Notes under the pieces: generated by a model | What the model was told of the DNA's origin: nothing | Databases searched by the model: none | Seen by the model: only the letters and a program-made list of their open reading frames with translations | Made by a program: the position numbers and the translations under genes | Shown: positions 42,941 to 51,742 of the stretch, one piece after another | Numbering within the stretch: position 1 is the stretch's first letter | Layout of the letters: the number at the start of each line of letters is the position of its first letter | Assembly (NCBI RefSeq): GCF_000308775.1 | Contig: NZ_BAGJ01000266.1 | Location: 1 to 58,355, forward strand | Direction: 5' to 3' | Origin: Nocardia testacea NBRC 100365 | GTDB taxonomy: Bacteria; Actinomycetota; Actinomycetes; Mycobacteriales; Mycobacteriaceae | Length of the DNA stretch: 58,355 nt

Positions 42941-44176
42941 ATGACCACCGGAGATAATGCCGCGATGGACTCCGCGACAAACGGTGCTCTCGACGGTATC
43001 CGGGTACTCGAGATCGGGACGCTGATCTCCGGCCCCTTCGCCGGCCGCCTCCTCGGGGATATGGGGGCCGAGGTGATCAAACTGGAACCGCCCGACGCCC
43101 CCGACCCACTACGCACCTGGGGGCAGGCCGAGCTCGACGGACATCACTTCTTCTGGACCGTGCACGCGCGCAACAAGAAAGCCGTCACCCTCAATCTGCG
43201 CGAGGACGCGGGACGGGACCTCTTCCTGGAACTCGCCGCGAAATCCGACATCATCGTGGAGAACCTGCGGCCCGGCACGCTGGAACGGTGGGGTCTCGGT
43301 TATGACATACTGCGCGAACACAATCGGGGCATCATCCTGGTCCGGGTGTCCGGGTACGGGCAGACCGGCCCGGAGGCCCGCAAGGCCGGATACGCCTCGG
43401 TCGCCGAAGCGGCCAGCGGCCTGCGCCATATGAACGGTTTTCCCGGCGGCCCACCGCCGCGTCTCGCGCTCTCCCTCGGCGACAGTCTGGCCGGGATGTT
43501 CGCCGCCCAGGGTGCGCTGGCGGCGCTGTACCGGCGCACCGTCACCGGGGAGGGGCAGATCGTCGACGCGGCGCTCACCGAGGCCTGCCTGGCGGTCCAG
43601 GAGTCCACCATTCCCGACTACGACATCGGCGGTGTGGTCCGCGGCCCGTCGGGCACCCGGCTGGAAGGTATCGCGCCGTCCAATATCTACCGCACCGCCG
43701 ACGGAAGCTGGGTGGTGATCGCGGCCAACCAGGACACGGTGTTCCGCCGGCTCTGCGCGGCGATGGACCAGCCGGAGCTGGCCACCGACGAACGATTCGC
43801 CGACCACACCGCACGCGGGCGCAACCAGGACGAACTCGACGCGATCATCGGAGCCTGGGCGGCACGGCGACAGCCCGGGGAGATCATCGCGACGCTCGGC
43901 GAAGCCGGCGTGATCAGCGGGCCCATCAACACCGTCGCCGAGGTGGTCACCGATCCGCAACTGAATGCACGCGGCATGATCGCCGACCACTACGACGAGC
44001 GCATCGAACGGAATGTGAAAGGCCCGGGGGTGGTACCCGTGCTGTCGGCGACTCCGGGAACCATCCGCAATGCCGGGTCGGCGCGGCCGGGTCAGCACAA
44101 CGACGAGGTGTATTCGGGTCTGCTCGGAAAATCCGCGGCCGAGCTGGCGGCGCTGCGGTCGCGAGGGATCGTCTAG
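42941..44176 (+). CDS. CaiB/BaiF family CoA-transferase (class III)
   Basis: 411 residues. It starts ALDGIRVLEIGTLISGPFAGRLLGDMGAEVIKLEPP, the family signature; ENLRPGTLERWGLGYD and VRVSGYGQTGP follow, and the likely catalytic Asp is in LSLGDSLAGMFAAQ. It moves CoA between organic acids, often to activate a carboxylate for breakdown. ATG 42941 is used; ATG 42965 (GGAGA upstream) is also possible. Part of the block started by the dioxygenase-like gene. Confidence 0.9.
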   Translation: MTTGDNAAMDSATNGALDGIRVLEIGTLISGPFAGRLLGDMGAEVIKLEPPDAPDPLRTWGQAELDGHHFFWTVHARNKKAVTLNLREDAGRDLFLELAAKSDIIVENLRPGTLERWGLGYDILREHNRGIILVRVSGYGQTGPEARKAGYASVAEAASGLRHMNGFPGGPPPRLALSLGDSLAGMFAAQGALAALYRRTVTGEGQIVDAALTEACLAVQESTIPDYDIGGVVRGPSGTRLEGIAPSNIYRTADGSWVVIAANQDTVFRRLCAAMDQPELATDERFADHTARGRNQDELDAIIGAWAARRQPGEIIATLGEAGVISGPINTVAEVVTDPQLNARGMIADHYDERIERNVKGPGVVPVLSATPGTIRNAGSARPGQHNDEVYSGLLGKSAAELAALRSRGIV

Positions 44177-44385
44177 GGCGCCGGATTCCGGCGCACCCGA
44201 TCCGCCGCTCCACCGATCCTCCGAGACGGCCCGCTCGACGATGTCGAGCCGCTATCATCGAACGGTGGCGTGAGACACCATGCGGCACAGTGTCGTCGGC
44301 GACGAGCGGCCGGATGCGTGTCGGCCGCCTCGGGCGACCGGCGGCGAGCCGGTCGTTCTCCTGCCGGGTGACAGAAGAGTGACGC

Positions 44386-45522
44386 ATGACCAGGTACGCG
44401 CATTTTGTAGGTAGCCTCCCCCGTGAACTGATGACAGGAGGTGATCGTGGCGTACTGGACTGGTTCGCGGCGCACACCGACGGCCGTCCCGTCACGGCCA
44501 TCCCCTGCGATCTGGATCCCGACTGGATCCTGGCCTACCTGAAAGACATCGGGAACCGCACCGACGCCCTGGAGGTGCTGCGCCCGGGCGGGTTCGACGG
44601 ATACTCCGATTTCCCCACCTACGGCGTCCGGGCCGGACGGACTCTCGAACCGCGGGATGTCTCGATGGACCGGGTCGAGCGGATCGGCGAAGTGGTGACG
44701 GCCTTCGAGGCGTTCCTCCGCGACCGGCCCGAACTGGCCGGAACCAGGCTCCAGCTCAGCCAGCCCCATCCGCTGGATCTGGCCATGTTCGTCCATGCCG
44801 GTGGCGCGGTGGCGAGCGGTCTGCCGGTCGGACTGGCACTGCGAAGGTCGAATCTCGCGCTCACCGCGCTACGGCAGCTACCGGTGTACACCGAGGCGGT
44901 CCTGCAGGAGATGCGTGAGGTACGCCGGCGGCACGGCGATCTGATCGTCTGGCAGGTGGAAACGCCGATCTCGCTGCTGGCCATGGTCAAGGCGCAGCAA
45001 CTCGGGGCGCTGTGGGCGCTGGCGCCGGTGGTCGCGGGGCAACTGGCCGGATTCCTGGAGAAGGTGCACGGCATCGATCGCGAGCACGGTATCGAGACCG
45101 AGACCATCGTGCACCTGTGTTACGGCGACTATCAGCACGAGAGCCTGCTCAGCCCGCGGAATCTGGCACCGGCCGTCGCATTGCTGAACCGTACCGGCCG
45201 CCGTCTCGCCGAGCGGGAAGTGCCCGTCCCCCTGGTGCACATTCCGTGCGCATACGGCGCCCATCCCGCACCGGTCGACCCCGGCTTCTACGCGCCGCTG
45301 CGCACACTCGGGCCCGAATGGCGGGTGATCGCGGGCGTGGTCTCCACCGACGACCCCGAGCGGAGCGCGCAAGCGCTGTCCCTTTTCGAACAGGCCCGCG
45401 AGACGACCGCCTACGGGGTGGCGGCCGCGTGCGGTTTCGGCCGCAACAAGGCCGAGGAGGCCGAACAGGGTGCCGCGACCATCGCGTCGCTCGTGCGGGC
45501 GCCGGAGGGCAGCCGCGGCTGA
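44386..45522 (+). CDS. MetE/UROD-like TIM-barrel protein of unknown function
   Basis: 378 residues. The plan resembles cobalamin-independent methionine synthase-like proteins: FVGSLPRELMTGGD near the start, QLSQPHPLDLAMFVHAGG, VWQVETPISLLAMV, TIVHLCYGDYQHES, and near the end AAACGFGRNKAEEAEQG, the place of the last zinc-cysteine in MetE. HLCYGDY provides the other expected Cys/His positions. It may transfer a methyl group or decarboxylate; no activity can be assigned. It precedes the halogenase. Confidence 0.65.
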   Translation: MTRYAHFVGSLPRELMTGGDRGVLDWFAAHTDGRPVTAIPCDLDPDWILAYLKDIGNRTDALEVLRPGGFDGYSDFPTYGVRAGRTLEPRDVSMDRVERIGEVVTAFEAFLRDRPELAGTRLQLSQPHPLDLAMFVHAGGAVASGLPVGLALRRSNLALTALRQLPVYTEAVLQEMREVRRRHGDLIVWQVETPISLLAMVKAQQLGALWALAPVVAGQLAGFLEKVHGIDREHGIETETIVHLCYGDYQHESLLSPRNLAPAVALLNRTGRRLAEREVPVPLVHIPCAYGAHPAPVDPGFYAPLRTLGPEWRVIAGVVSTDDPERSAQALSLFEQARETTAYGVAAACGFGRNKAEEAEQGAATIASLVRAPEGSRG

Positions 45523-45666
45523 TCCGCCGGGCGCATGCCCCGATACCGATACTCGCCACCCGGCGGTTGCTGCGCGCCGCCGGGTGGGCGGGTGTCAGCG
45601 GTCGGACACCCGCGCCGGCAAGTGTTGCCGCAGTTGTTTGTTCGTGCAGGTACGTCGTGCAGATGC

Positions 45667-45682
45667 ACGCACAATTGTGCGT
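45667..45682. promoter_or_regulatory. Perfect 16-bp palindrome upstream of the halogenase gene
   Basis: ACGCACAATTGTGCGT is an exact dyad 134 bp before the halogenase ATG, next to a possible -10 (TACACT, 45690-45695). A second interrupted dyad, CGTGCA-GA-TGCACG, overlaps it at 45656-45669. It looks like an operator, although no regulator gene is adjacent. Confidence 0.55.
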
Positions 45683-45816
45683 TCGCTGATACACTTTTCG
45701 AGGCGCCACTCTGTTCTGAACCATCTGCGGCATCGCGATTCCGGGCCATGGACCCCGGTCGGTCCGGCCGCGGATGGCGGACCTCATGGTTCGTTCTGTT
45801 GATCCAGGAGTCAGCT

Positions 45817-47313
45817 ATGGCGCACGATCCGCACGTTCTTGTCATCGGCGGAGGCCCGGCCGGGTCGACCACAGCAGCACTGCTCGCCCGGGCAGGTATC
45901 CGGGTGACCCTGCTGGAGCGGGATACGTTCCCCCGCTATCACATCGGCGAATCGCTACTGGCCTCGGTCCTGTCGACGCTTCGCCTGTCCGGCGCCTACG
46001 ACAAGGTCGCGGCGCACGGATTCCAGGTGAAGCGCGGCGGCTATTTCCAATGGCAGGACGACACCTGGTTGCTCAACTGGGCGGCACTGGTGGATGCCGA
46101 GGCCTGGTCGTGGCAGGTCGACCGCGCCGAATTCGACGAGATACTCCTGCGCAACGCGGCCGACCAGGGCGCCGAGGTGGTCGAGGGTGCCACCGTGAAG
46201 CGCGTCGTCTTCGCCGACGACGACCGCCCCACCGCGGTCGAATGGGTACTCGCCGGCGAAGACGCGCTCCGGACCACCGAGTTCGACTTCCTGGTCGACG
46301 CATCGGGTCGCGCCGGGCTGCTGGCGAAACATTTCCAGATGCGACGGGTACACAACGGGTTCCGCAATATCGGGATCTGGTCGTACTGGACGGGCGCACG
46401 GTTACACCCGGACAGTCCGGAAGGCGCCATCAATGTCGTCTCCACTCCGGAGGGCGGCTGGTTCTGGAACATTCCGCTCGCGAGCGGGAAGAACAGCGTC
46501 GGCTACGTGATCTCCACCAGGATCGCCGCCGAACGGGTCCGCGAATACGGTTCGCGGGAGGCCTATTACCACGCCATCATCCGCGATACACCGGCGATGC
46601 AGAAACTGGTCGACGGCGCGGAACAGATCGCCGAGGTACGCGCCGAGCAGGACTACTCCTATGTGTCGGACCGGCTCTGGGGCCCCGGTTACGCGCTGGT
46701 CGGCGATTCCGCGCTGTTCCTCGATCCCCTGCTGTCCACGGGTGTGCACCTGGCCACCTACGGCGGACTCACCGCGGCGGCGTCCATCGCGACCTACCTG
46801 CGTGGCGAGATGAGCGAAGCCGACGCCCTGGCATTCCACGAGTACACCTATCGACGTGCCTACGAGCGGTTCCTCACGCTGGTCTCCCGTATGTACAAGG
46901 ACTACATCGGGTCCGACGAGTACTTCGCGCACGCGAGCACCCTCACCGAGGAACACGACGGTGACACCAACGAGCAGTCCTTCACCCGGATCATGGCCGG
47001 CCTGACCGACGTGGAGGAGACCTCCGGCACCCAGGCCCGGACGGCGACCAGCACCATTGTCGGCGAAGCGGAAGGTTTCCGGGACGAGGACTACGCCGAG
47101 GGCGCGAATATCAAGTACATGGGCCACCTCGATATGTCCCCGGTCTGGAACATCTGGCGCGATCCGCTCGGCGCGGACACCACGATGGGCGATATCCGGA
47201 TCACCACCGCACCGGTACTCGGCCTGACCTCCGGTACCCGCAGTGACGCCGAGAAGGACGCTGTCGCCCGACCGGTGCTGCCACCACTCACCGCCGAGAG
47301 CACGACCGACTGA
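45817..47313 (+). CDS. Flavin-dependent halogenase (FADH2-dependent, phenolic/CmlS type)
   Basis: 498 residues from ATG 45817 (CAGGAG 6 nt upstream). The FAD motif is GGGPAGS (11-17), then PRYHIGES (39-46), Lys72 in the position of the halogenase catalytic lysine, and WFWNIP at 215-220, the WxWxIP motif that separates halogenases from monooxygenases. DPLLSTGVHLA is the third FAD motif. It would chlorinate or brominate an aromatic ring, probably a phenol and perhaps carrier-bound. It likely needs a partner flavin reductase, which is not seen here. The chorismate-lyase-like gene follows by 47 bp. Confidence 0.85.
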   Translation: MAHDPHVLVIGGGPAGSTTAALLARAGIRVTLLERDTFPRYHIGESLLASVLSTLRLSGAYDKVAAHGFQVKRGGYFQWQDDTWLLNWAALVDAEAWSWQVDRAEFDEILLRNAADQGAEVVEGATVKRVVFADDDRPTAVEWVLAGEDALRTTEFDFLVDASGRAGLLAKHFQMRRVHNGFRNIGIWSYWTGARLHPDSPEGAINVVSTPEGGWFWNIPLASGKNSVGYVISTRIAAERVREYGSREAYYHAIIRDTPAMQKLVDGAEQIAEVRAEQDYSYVSDRLWGPGYALVGDSALFLDPLLSTGVHLATYGGLTAAASIATYLRGEMSEADALAFHEYTYRRAYERFLTLVSRMYKDYIGSDEYFAHASTLTEEHDGDTNEQSFTRIMAGLTDVEETSGTQARTATSTIVGEAEGFRDEDYAEGANIKYMGHLDMSPVWNIWRDPLGADTTMGDIRITTAPVLGLTSGTRSDAEKDAVARPVLPPLTAESTTD

Positions 47314-47360
47314 CCGAGAGTTCGGATCGATCTCATGAGTACCCGAGGACGGGGGCCGCA

Positions 47361-47954
47361 GTGACCGCTGCGCCCCTGCTTCCCGGGCCGTCGGGTGCGT
47401 TTCCGCCCGGCGGCGCGGGATTCCGGGACCCACTGACCCGGATGCTGCTCGCCCATGACGGCTACACCACTCCGGCCCTGGAGGCGATCGTCGATGCCGA
47501 CCTCGCCGTCCGGATCGTGGACCAGCGCGAAATGGACGCCGCCGGTCTACCGGGCACGGTGCGCGAGGCGCTCTGTGTCCGGATGCGAGACCGGGTCCTG
47601 ATCCGCAGGTCCCGGCTGATGCACGCGGAGCTGACCGTCTCGGTCAACTATGTCGTCGCCGCGCGGGGGCGGGCGCGGGTCCACGGGGTGGACGACACCG
47701 GCAATCCCATCGGCCGCAGCCTGATGTCACGGGGCCTTGCCCAGCGGCGGCAGATCCTGCGGGCCGGCCTGGCGCGCTGGCCGGATGGGCGCCTGTGCGC
47801 GGCGCGGGCCTACGTCCTGCTCCTCGACCAGCCGCTCTGCTATATCCGCGAAATGTTCAACCCCGGAATCATTTCCGCCGAACACGGCCCCGGCGTCGCG
47901 GAGGGACCGGATTGGAACGACGAACCCGATTCCGTACGCGCCGACGCACGGTGA
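47361..47954 (+). CDS. Chorismate pyruvate-lyase-like protein (UbiC/DUF98 family)
   Basis: 197 residues. It starts DPLTRMLLAHDGYTTPALEAIVDADLAVRIVDQ and has the family's later pattern (CVRMRDRVLIRRSRLMH... SVNYVVAA... NPIGRSLMSRGL). UbiC-like enzymes make 4-hydroxybenzoate (or 3-hydroxybenzoate) from chorismate; mycobacterial Rv2949c is such a lyase. A hydroxybenzoate would be a natural substrate for the halogenase upstream. The match is by pattern, and the active-site Glu/Arg cannot be fixed without an alignment. Confidence 0.6.
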   Translation: MTAAPLLPGPSGAFPPGGAGFRDPLTRMLLAHDGYTTPALEAIVDADLAVRIVDQREMDAAGLPGTVREALCVRMRDRVLIRRSRLMHAELTVSVNYVVAARGRARVHGVDDTGNPIGRSLMSRGLAQRRQILRAGLARWPDGRLCAARAYVLLLDQPLCYIREMFNPGIISAEHGPGVAEGPDWNDEPDSVRADAR

Positions 47955-47983
47955 TCCCGCGCCGCCCAGCATTCACCCAGCGA

Positions 47984-48011
47984 TTGCGATATCGCCCGCG
48001 CGGACTATAGT
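47984..48011 (+). promoter_or_regulatory. Promoter of the small-ORF/P450/antiporter transcript
   Basis: TTGCGA (47984-47989), a 16-bp spacer and TATAGT (48006-48011), close to consensus. Transcription should start near 48018, giving a leader of about 300 nt before the P450 gene. Confidence 0.6.
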
Positions 48012-48038
48012 TCTGCACCGAACTGATGAGAGGCACGC

Positions 48039-48152
48039 ATGAAACAGGCTGTCGCTGTGACAATTCCATGGACCCGACCGTGCCCGACGGCCGCCGGCCA
48101 TGACGAATTGTCCCCCGCAGCGATATCCACCCGCCGATCGACCGGTGCATGA
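48039..48152 (+). CDS. 37-residue ORF in the P450 leader
   Basis: ATG 48039 has GAGAGG 5 nt upstream, behind a good promoter. The peptide starts MKQAVAVTIPWTRPCPTAAG and ends in an Arg/Thr-rich tail. It has one Trp and one Cys, no signal peptide and no known family. It may be a regulatory upstream ORF or a ribosomally made peptide precursor for the P450. Its middle part overlaps a stem-loop (48059-48112). Confidence 0.4.
   Translation: MKQAVAVTIPWTRPCPTAAGHDELSPAAISTRRSTGA
48059..48112 (+). promoter_or_regulatory. Long stem-loop in the P450 leader
   Basis: GACAATTC and GAATTGTC pair, followed inwards by CATGG and CCATG with a 2-nt bulge, giving 13 bp around a GC-rich loop that can itself pair (CCGT...ACGG). 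It lies inside the 37-codon ORF, so translation of the ORF would open it. Confidence 0.5.
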
Positions 48153-48320
48153 ACGGGATGGCGACCGACTCGACCTCACCGAAAACCGCCGTGTCCGTGA
48201 GACACGTTTGCCCGTGCTGTAGTCAGTGAAATTCGTGGGGGAACAAACAGCCAGGGCGCACGAGTCCGCACGACGAGTTCGCGCCGAATCCCACCTCGTT
48301 CGAGCCTCGTAACTGGAGTC

Positions 48321-49616
48321 ATGTCCTTGACCACACCACGCCATATCCCACTGTCGCAGTCGATGACGGCGGGGGCATATCCCGCAGCTCCCGGACCGGT
48401 CGCCGAACCGCCGAGCCCGCGGTACCCGATGTACACCCAGGAGTTCGCCACCGACCCCCATCGGGCCTATCGCGAGATGCGGGAACAGTTCGGGCCGCTG
48501 GTCCCGGTGGACCTGGCGCCCGGCGTTCCGGCCACCCTGGTGATCAACCACAAGATCGCCGTGCGCATTCTCAACGACCCCGATCACTTCCCGGCCGACC
48601 CCCGCTATTGGCAGGAAACCGTGCCGCAGGATTCTCCGGTGCTGCCGATGATGAAATGGTTCCCGGCCGCCCGGTACAACGTCGGCGACGTGCACGCCCG
48701 CTATCGGCAGGCATCCGCCGACAGCATCGACGGCGTGGACCTCAACGCGTTGCCGGCCACGGTCGAGCGTATCGCCACGCCGCTGATCAACGACTTCTGT
48801 GAGCGCGGCACCGCCGATCTGATGAGCCAGTACGCCTTCCCGCTGGCGCTGGAGATCATCAACCACATCTGCGGCTGCCCCGACGATATCGGCCGGCGCA
48901 TCGCGGCGGGCATGGCCGCGCGCTTCGACACGGTACGGGCCGAAGAGGGGATGGGGATCCTCAAATCCGCGCTGATGGAACTGATCCACCTCAAGCGTGA
49001 CCGGCCGGGCGACGACGCGACCTCGCGGCTGGCCGAACACACCACCGCGCTCGACGACGTCGAGGTCTTCGCGCAACTGATGAGCTTCTACGGCGCCGGT
49101 TTCGAGGCCCAGCGCAATCTCATCACCAACGCGCTGTTGCTGATGATCACCGAACCGCAGTACGGGCCCGGGGACACCTTCGGCGGAAATCTGTCGACCG
49201 ACGACGCCATCGACAACGTCCTGTTCAACGACCCGCCGATGGCCAACTTCTGCACCACCTACCCGCGCCAGCCCATCCCGGTCGCCGACACCTGGCTGCC
49301 CGCCCACCAACCGGTGGTCATCAGTCTTTCGGCCTGCAACAACGATCCCGAGATCCGCAACGACTACGACACCCCCGGTGGCAGTTTCGTCGGTAACCGC
49401 TCCCACCTCGCCTGGAGTGTGGGACCGCATGCCTGCCCCGCGCAATCGCTGGCCCGCACCGCCGTACGCAGCGCGATCGATGTCGTGCTCAATGCCATCC
49501 CCGACCTGCGGCCGGATACCCGGCAGGAATTGGTATGGCGGCCGGGCCCGTTCCACCGGGCATTGGCGGGGTTGCCCGTCGTCTTCGAACCCGCTCCCCC
49601 GCTGCCCGTGATGTAG
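48321..49616 (+). CDS. Cytochrome P450 lacking the ExxR motif
   Basis: 431 residues, soluble bacterial type. The haem-binding loop is HLAWSVGPHACPAQSLART (Cys372). The I-helix reads FYGAGFEAQRN (about 257-266), without the usual Thr of A/GGxD/ET. At the K-helix, where ExxR is expected, the sequence is AIDNVLFNDPPMANF (296-310): Asp and Phe replace Glu and Arg. The same loss is known in the CYP157 group of Streptomyces. CTGGAG precedes ATG 48321. It may act with the halogenase pathway or have a binding role; function is open. Confidence 0.85.
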   Translation: MSLTTPRHIPLSQSMTAGAYPAAPGPVAEPPSPRYPMYTQEFATDPHRAYREMREQFGPLVPVDLAPGVPATLVINHKIAVRILNDPDHFPADPRYWQETVPQDSPVLPMMKWFPAARYNVGDVHARYRQASADSIDGVDLNALPATVERIATPLINDFCERGTADLMSQYAFPLALEIINHICGCPDDIGRRIAAGMAARFDTVRAEEGMGILKSALMELIHLKRDRPGDDATSRLAEHTTALDDVEVFAQLMSFYGAGFEAQRNLITNALLLMITEPQYGPGDTFGGNLSTDDAIDNVLFNDPPMANFCTTYPRQPIPVADTWLPAHQPVVISLSACNNDPEIRNDYDTPGGSFVGNRSHLAWSVGPHACPAQSLARTAVRSAIDVVLNAIPDLRPDTRQELVWRPGPFHRALAGLPVVFEPAPPLPVM

Positions 49617-49641
49617 ACCGTCCAGGATTGCCGAGCCACCC

Positions 49642-50883
49642 ATGAACGCCCTGCTGACCGATCTCGTCCTCATCATCGTGGCCGCCCGGCTGCTAGGCGG
49701 GTTGGCCCGCAGGCTCGGCCAGCCCGCCGTCATCGGCGAGATCGCGGCCGGCATCCTGGCCGGGCCGACCGTCCTCGGCGCCGGACTGTCGGAAGCGATC
49801 TTTCCGGTGGAGGTGCGGCCGCAGCTCACCGCGCTGGCCGATATCGGCGTCGTGATCTTCATGTTTCTGGCCGGGCTGGAGATCGACCGTGACCGGTCGG
49901 CCGGTCACGGCCGGTCGATCCTGGCGATTGCCGTTGCCGCGTTCGCCACACCGTTCGTGCTCGGATGTGCCGTCGCGCTCGGACCGCTCGCCCGCCACCA
50001 CGACGGCAACCGCCTCGCCTTCCCCCTCTTCCTCGGGTGCGCGCTGGCGGTCACCGCGTTTCCGGTATTGGCGCGGATACTGCAGGACCGCGGCCTGTTC
50101 ACCACTCGGCTCGGCCAGCTCGGCCTGGCCGGCGCCGCGGCGGTGGATATTTTCGCGTGGTGCGCGCTCGCGCTGGTCATCGCCTCCGCCCGTCCCGATT
50201 TCGACGATCACTGGCGACTGGTGCTGATCGTTCCCTTGGTGGCGGTGCTGTGGTGGGTCGTGCGCCCGGTCCTGGCGCGCGGCCTCACCGCCGAACGCGG
50301 CGAGACGGCGACGGTCCTGGTCGGGGTCTGCGGGGCCATGGCCACCGCTGCCGTCACCGAATGGATGGGGCTGCATCTGATCTTCGGGGCCTTCCTCTTC
50401 GGCGTGATCTTCCCCCGTACCCGGCGCCCCCGGGTCGAACCGGGCGCACAGCTGGTGAGCAGCCTGTTCCTACCGGCCTTCTTCGTGGTCGCGGGGCTGC
50501 GCGTCGATCTGAGCGGTATGGACCGGGCCGCGGTCGTCGAGGCCGTGGTGATCGTGGCCGCCGCCGTCGCGGGCAAAATGGGCGGAACGTATCTCGCGGC
50601 CCGGCTGTGCCGTCTGGACCGCCGCACCGCGGGCGCGCTGGCGGCCCTGATGAATACGCGCGGCCTGACCGAACTCGTCATCCTCACTGTCGGTCTGACC
50701 TTGGGTGTCATCGACACCCAGCTGTATTCCGTCCTGGTGCTGATGGCCCTGATCACCACGGCGATGACGGGGCCGTTGCTGACCGTGTTCGGCGTGCGGC
50801 GGCCACCGGCGCCGGCAATCGGCGGGGAGCGGCCCGCCACGCCACCGAGCGAAGGCCGGACGACTCCGGCGGCACCCGCCTGA
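49642..50883 (+). CDS. Cation:proton antiporter (CPA2/Kef type)
   Basis: 413 residues with about 12 helices. The start LGGLARRLGQPAVIGEIAAGILAGPTVLG and ALADIGVVIFMFLAGLEID are the CPA2 signatures, followed by ALAVTAFPVLARIL and NTRGLTELVIL. There is no RCK/TrkA domain. Such carriers are often found in antibiotic clusters as self-resistance or pH-balance proteins. It follows the P450 by 25 bp and is co-transcribed. Confidence 0.92.
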   Translation: MNALLTDLVLIIVAARLLGGLARRLGQPAVIGEIAAGILAGPTVLGAGLSEAIFPVEVRPQLTALADIGVVIFMFLAGLEIDRDRSAGHGRSILAIAVAAFATPFVLGCAVALGPLARHHDGNRLAFPLFLGCALAVTAFPVLARILQDRGLFTTRLGQLGLAGAAAVDIFAWCALALVIASARPDFDDHWRLVLIVPLVAVLWWVVRPVLARGLTAERGETATVLVGVCGAMATAAVTEWMGLHLIFGAFLFGVIFPRTRRPRVEPGAQLVSSLFLPAFFVVAGLRVDLSGMDRAAVVEAVVIVAAAVAGKMGGTYLAARLCRLDRRTAGALAALMNTRGLTELVILTVGLTLGVIDTQLYSVLVLMALITTAMTGPLLTVFGVRRPPAPAIGGERPATPPSEGRTTPAAPA

Positions 50884-51288
50884 ACAGAGAGCAGGGTCGC
50901 TACCCGGCGTCCAGGGCGATTGCGCAGCCCGATATCCGCCGGGATCGGCAGCTCGTCGGGCAGCTCGAACGTGCGGCAGCCGAAGCCCGGCCCGGAACCT
51001 CCGGGCGGGAACCGGGCCGGTCCTCCGGCGAACTCCTCGAGCCGCTCGGGGTTCCGGTAGTAACCGCCGAAAAATCAACAAATAGGGGGTAGCCGCAGCT
51101 GGGCACGGGAGCGGTGCGTGAGTAGGCGATCAGGCGTGTACGACGCAGGCAGCAACAGAACCGGCAGGAAGGGGTCCTGTTGTTGATGAGGGCCATATGG
51201 CTGTCGTTCGTATGCCTCGTCTGACCGATCCGGCCCGGAAAAGCAAGAAACCCGCGCGTATCGCGCGGGTTTCTGTGACGGTCGGCTC
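50884..51288. other. 405-bp gap before the cold-shock terminator
   Basis: A frame from about 50884 to 51092 is open but has no start codon and is probably the run-out of the antiporter's alternative frame. The only clear element is the terminator at 51246-51274. Nothing else is recognised. Confidence 0.4.
51246..51274 (-). terminator. Intrinsic terminator of the cold-shock gene
   Basis: A 13-bp perfect stem (AGAAACCCGCGCG and its complement) with a 3-nt loop, then TTTCTTGCTTTT on the minus strand. It lies 15 bp after the cold-shock stop. Confidence 0.9.
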
Positions 51289-51492
51289 CTAGATGGCGCG
51301 GACGTCCTGGGCCTGGGGGCCCTTCTGGCCCTGGCCGATCTCGAACTCGACTCGCTGGCCCTCGTCGAGGGACTTGAAGCCGGAGCCGGAAATCTGGGAG
51401 TAGTGGACGAACACGTCAGGGCCGCCCGCGTCCTGCGCGATGAAACCGAAGCCCTTTTCGCCGTTGAACCACTTCACACTGCCTTGCGACAT
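51289..51492 (-). CDS. cspA: Cold-shock protein CspA
   Basis: 67 residues. Both RNA-binding motifs are intact: KGFGFI (RNP1) and VFVHY (RNP2). It is a single OB-fold nucleic-acid chaperone that melts mRNA structure, in many actinobacteria made constitutively. The AGGAAG site is 10 nt before the ATG in an AT-rich stretch. Confidence 0.97.
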   Translation of the reverse strand: MSQGSVKWFNGEKGFGFIAQDAGGPDVFVHYSQISGSGFKSLDEGQRVEFEIGQGQKGPQAQDVRAI

Positions 51493-51742
51493 ACTTTTTA
51501 TTTACTTCCTGTTGCGAGCCGGGCGATCACTGCAACAACCCGTGCTCGACATCCAGCATGCCACACATCCCGAGGACGCAACGGCCGCGCTGCGCAACGG
51601 CTCCGTCGCTGCTCGAGGCCTCGCGCTACGCCCTGCCCCAGGCACACAAATAAATCTGTAGCGACAACGGTAGACATTCACGAGAGGGTGCGGTAGCTTC
51701 TGTGGCGTTGAAAGAGAAAGAAGTATCCAGACGGCACGGGAG

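Noticed and set aside
47973..49862. 629-codon frame opposite the P450
   Set aside because: Antisense shadow; the P450 on the other strand has full haem-site evidence.
50884..51092. Open stretch after the antiporter
   Set aside because: No start codon and it continues an alternative frame of the antiporter; probably chance.
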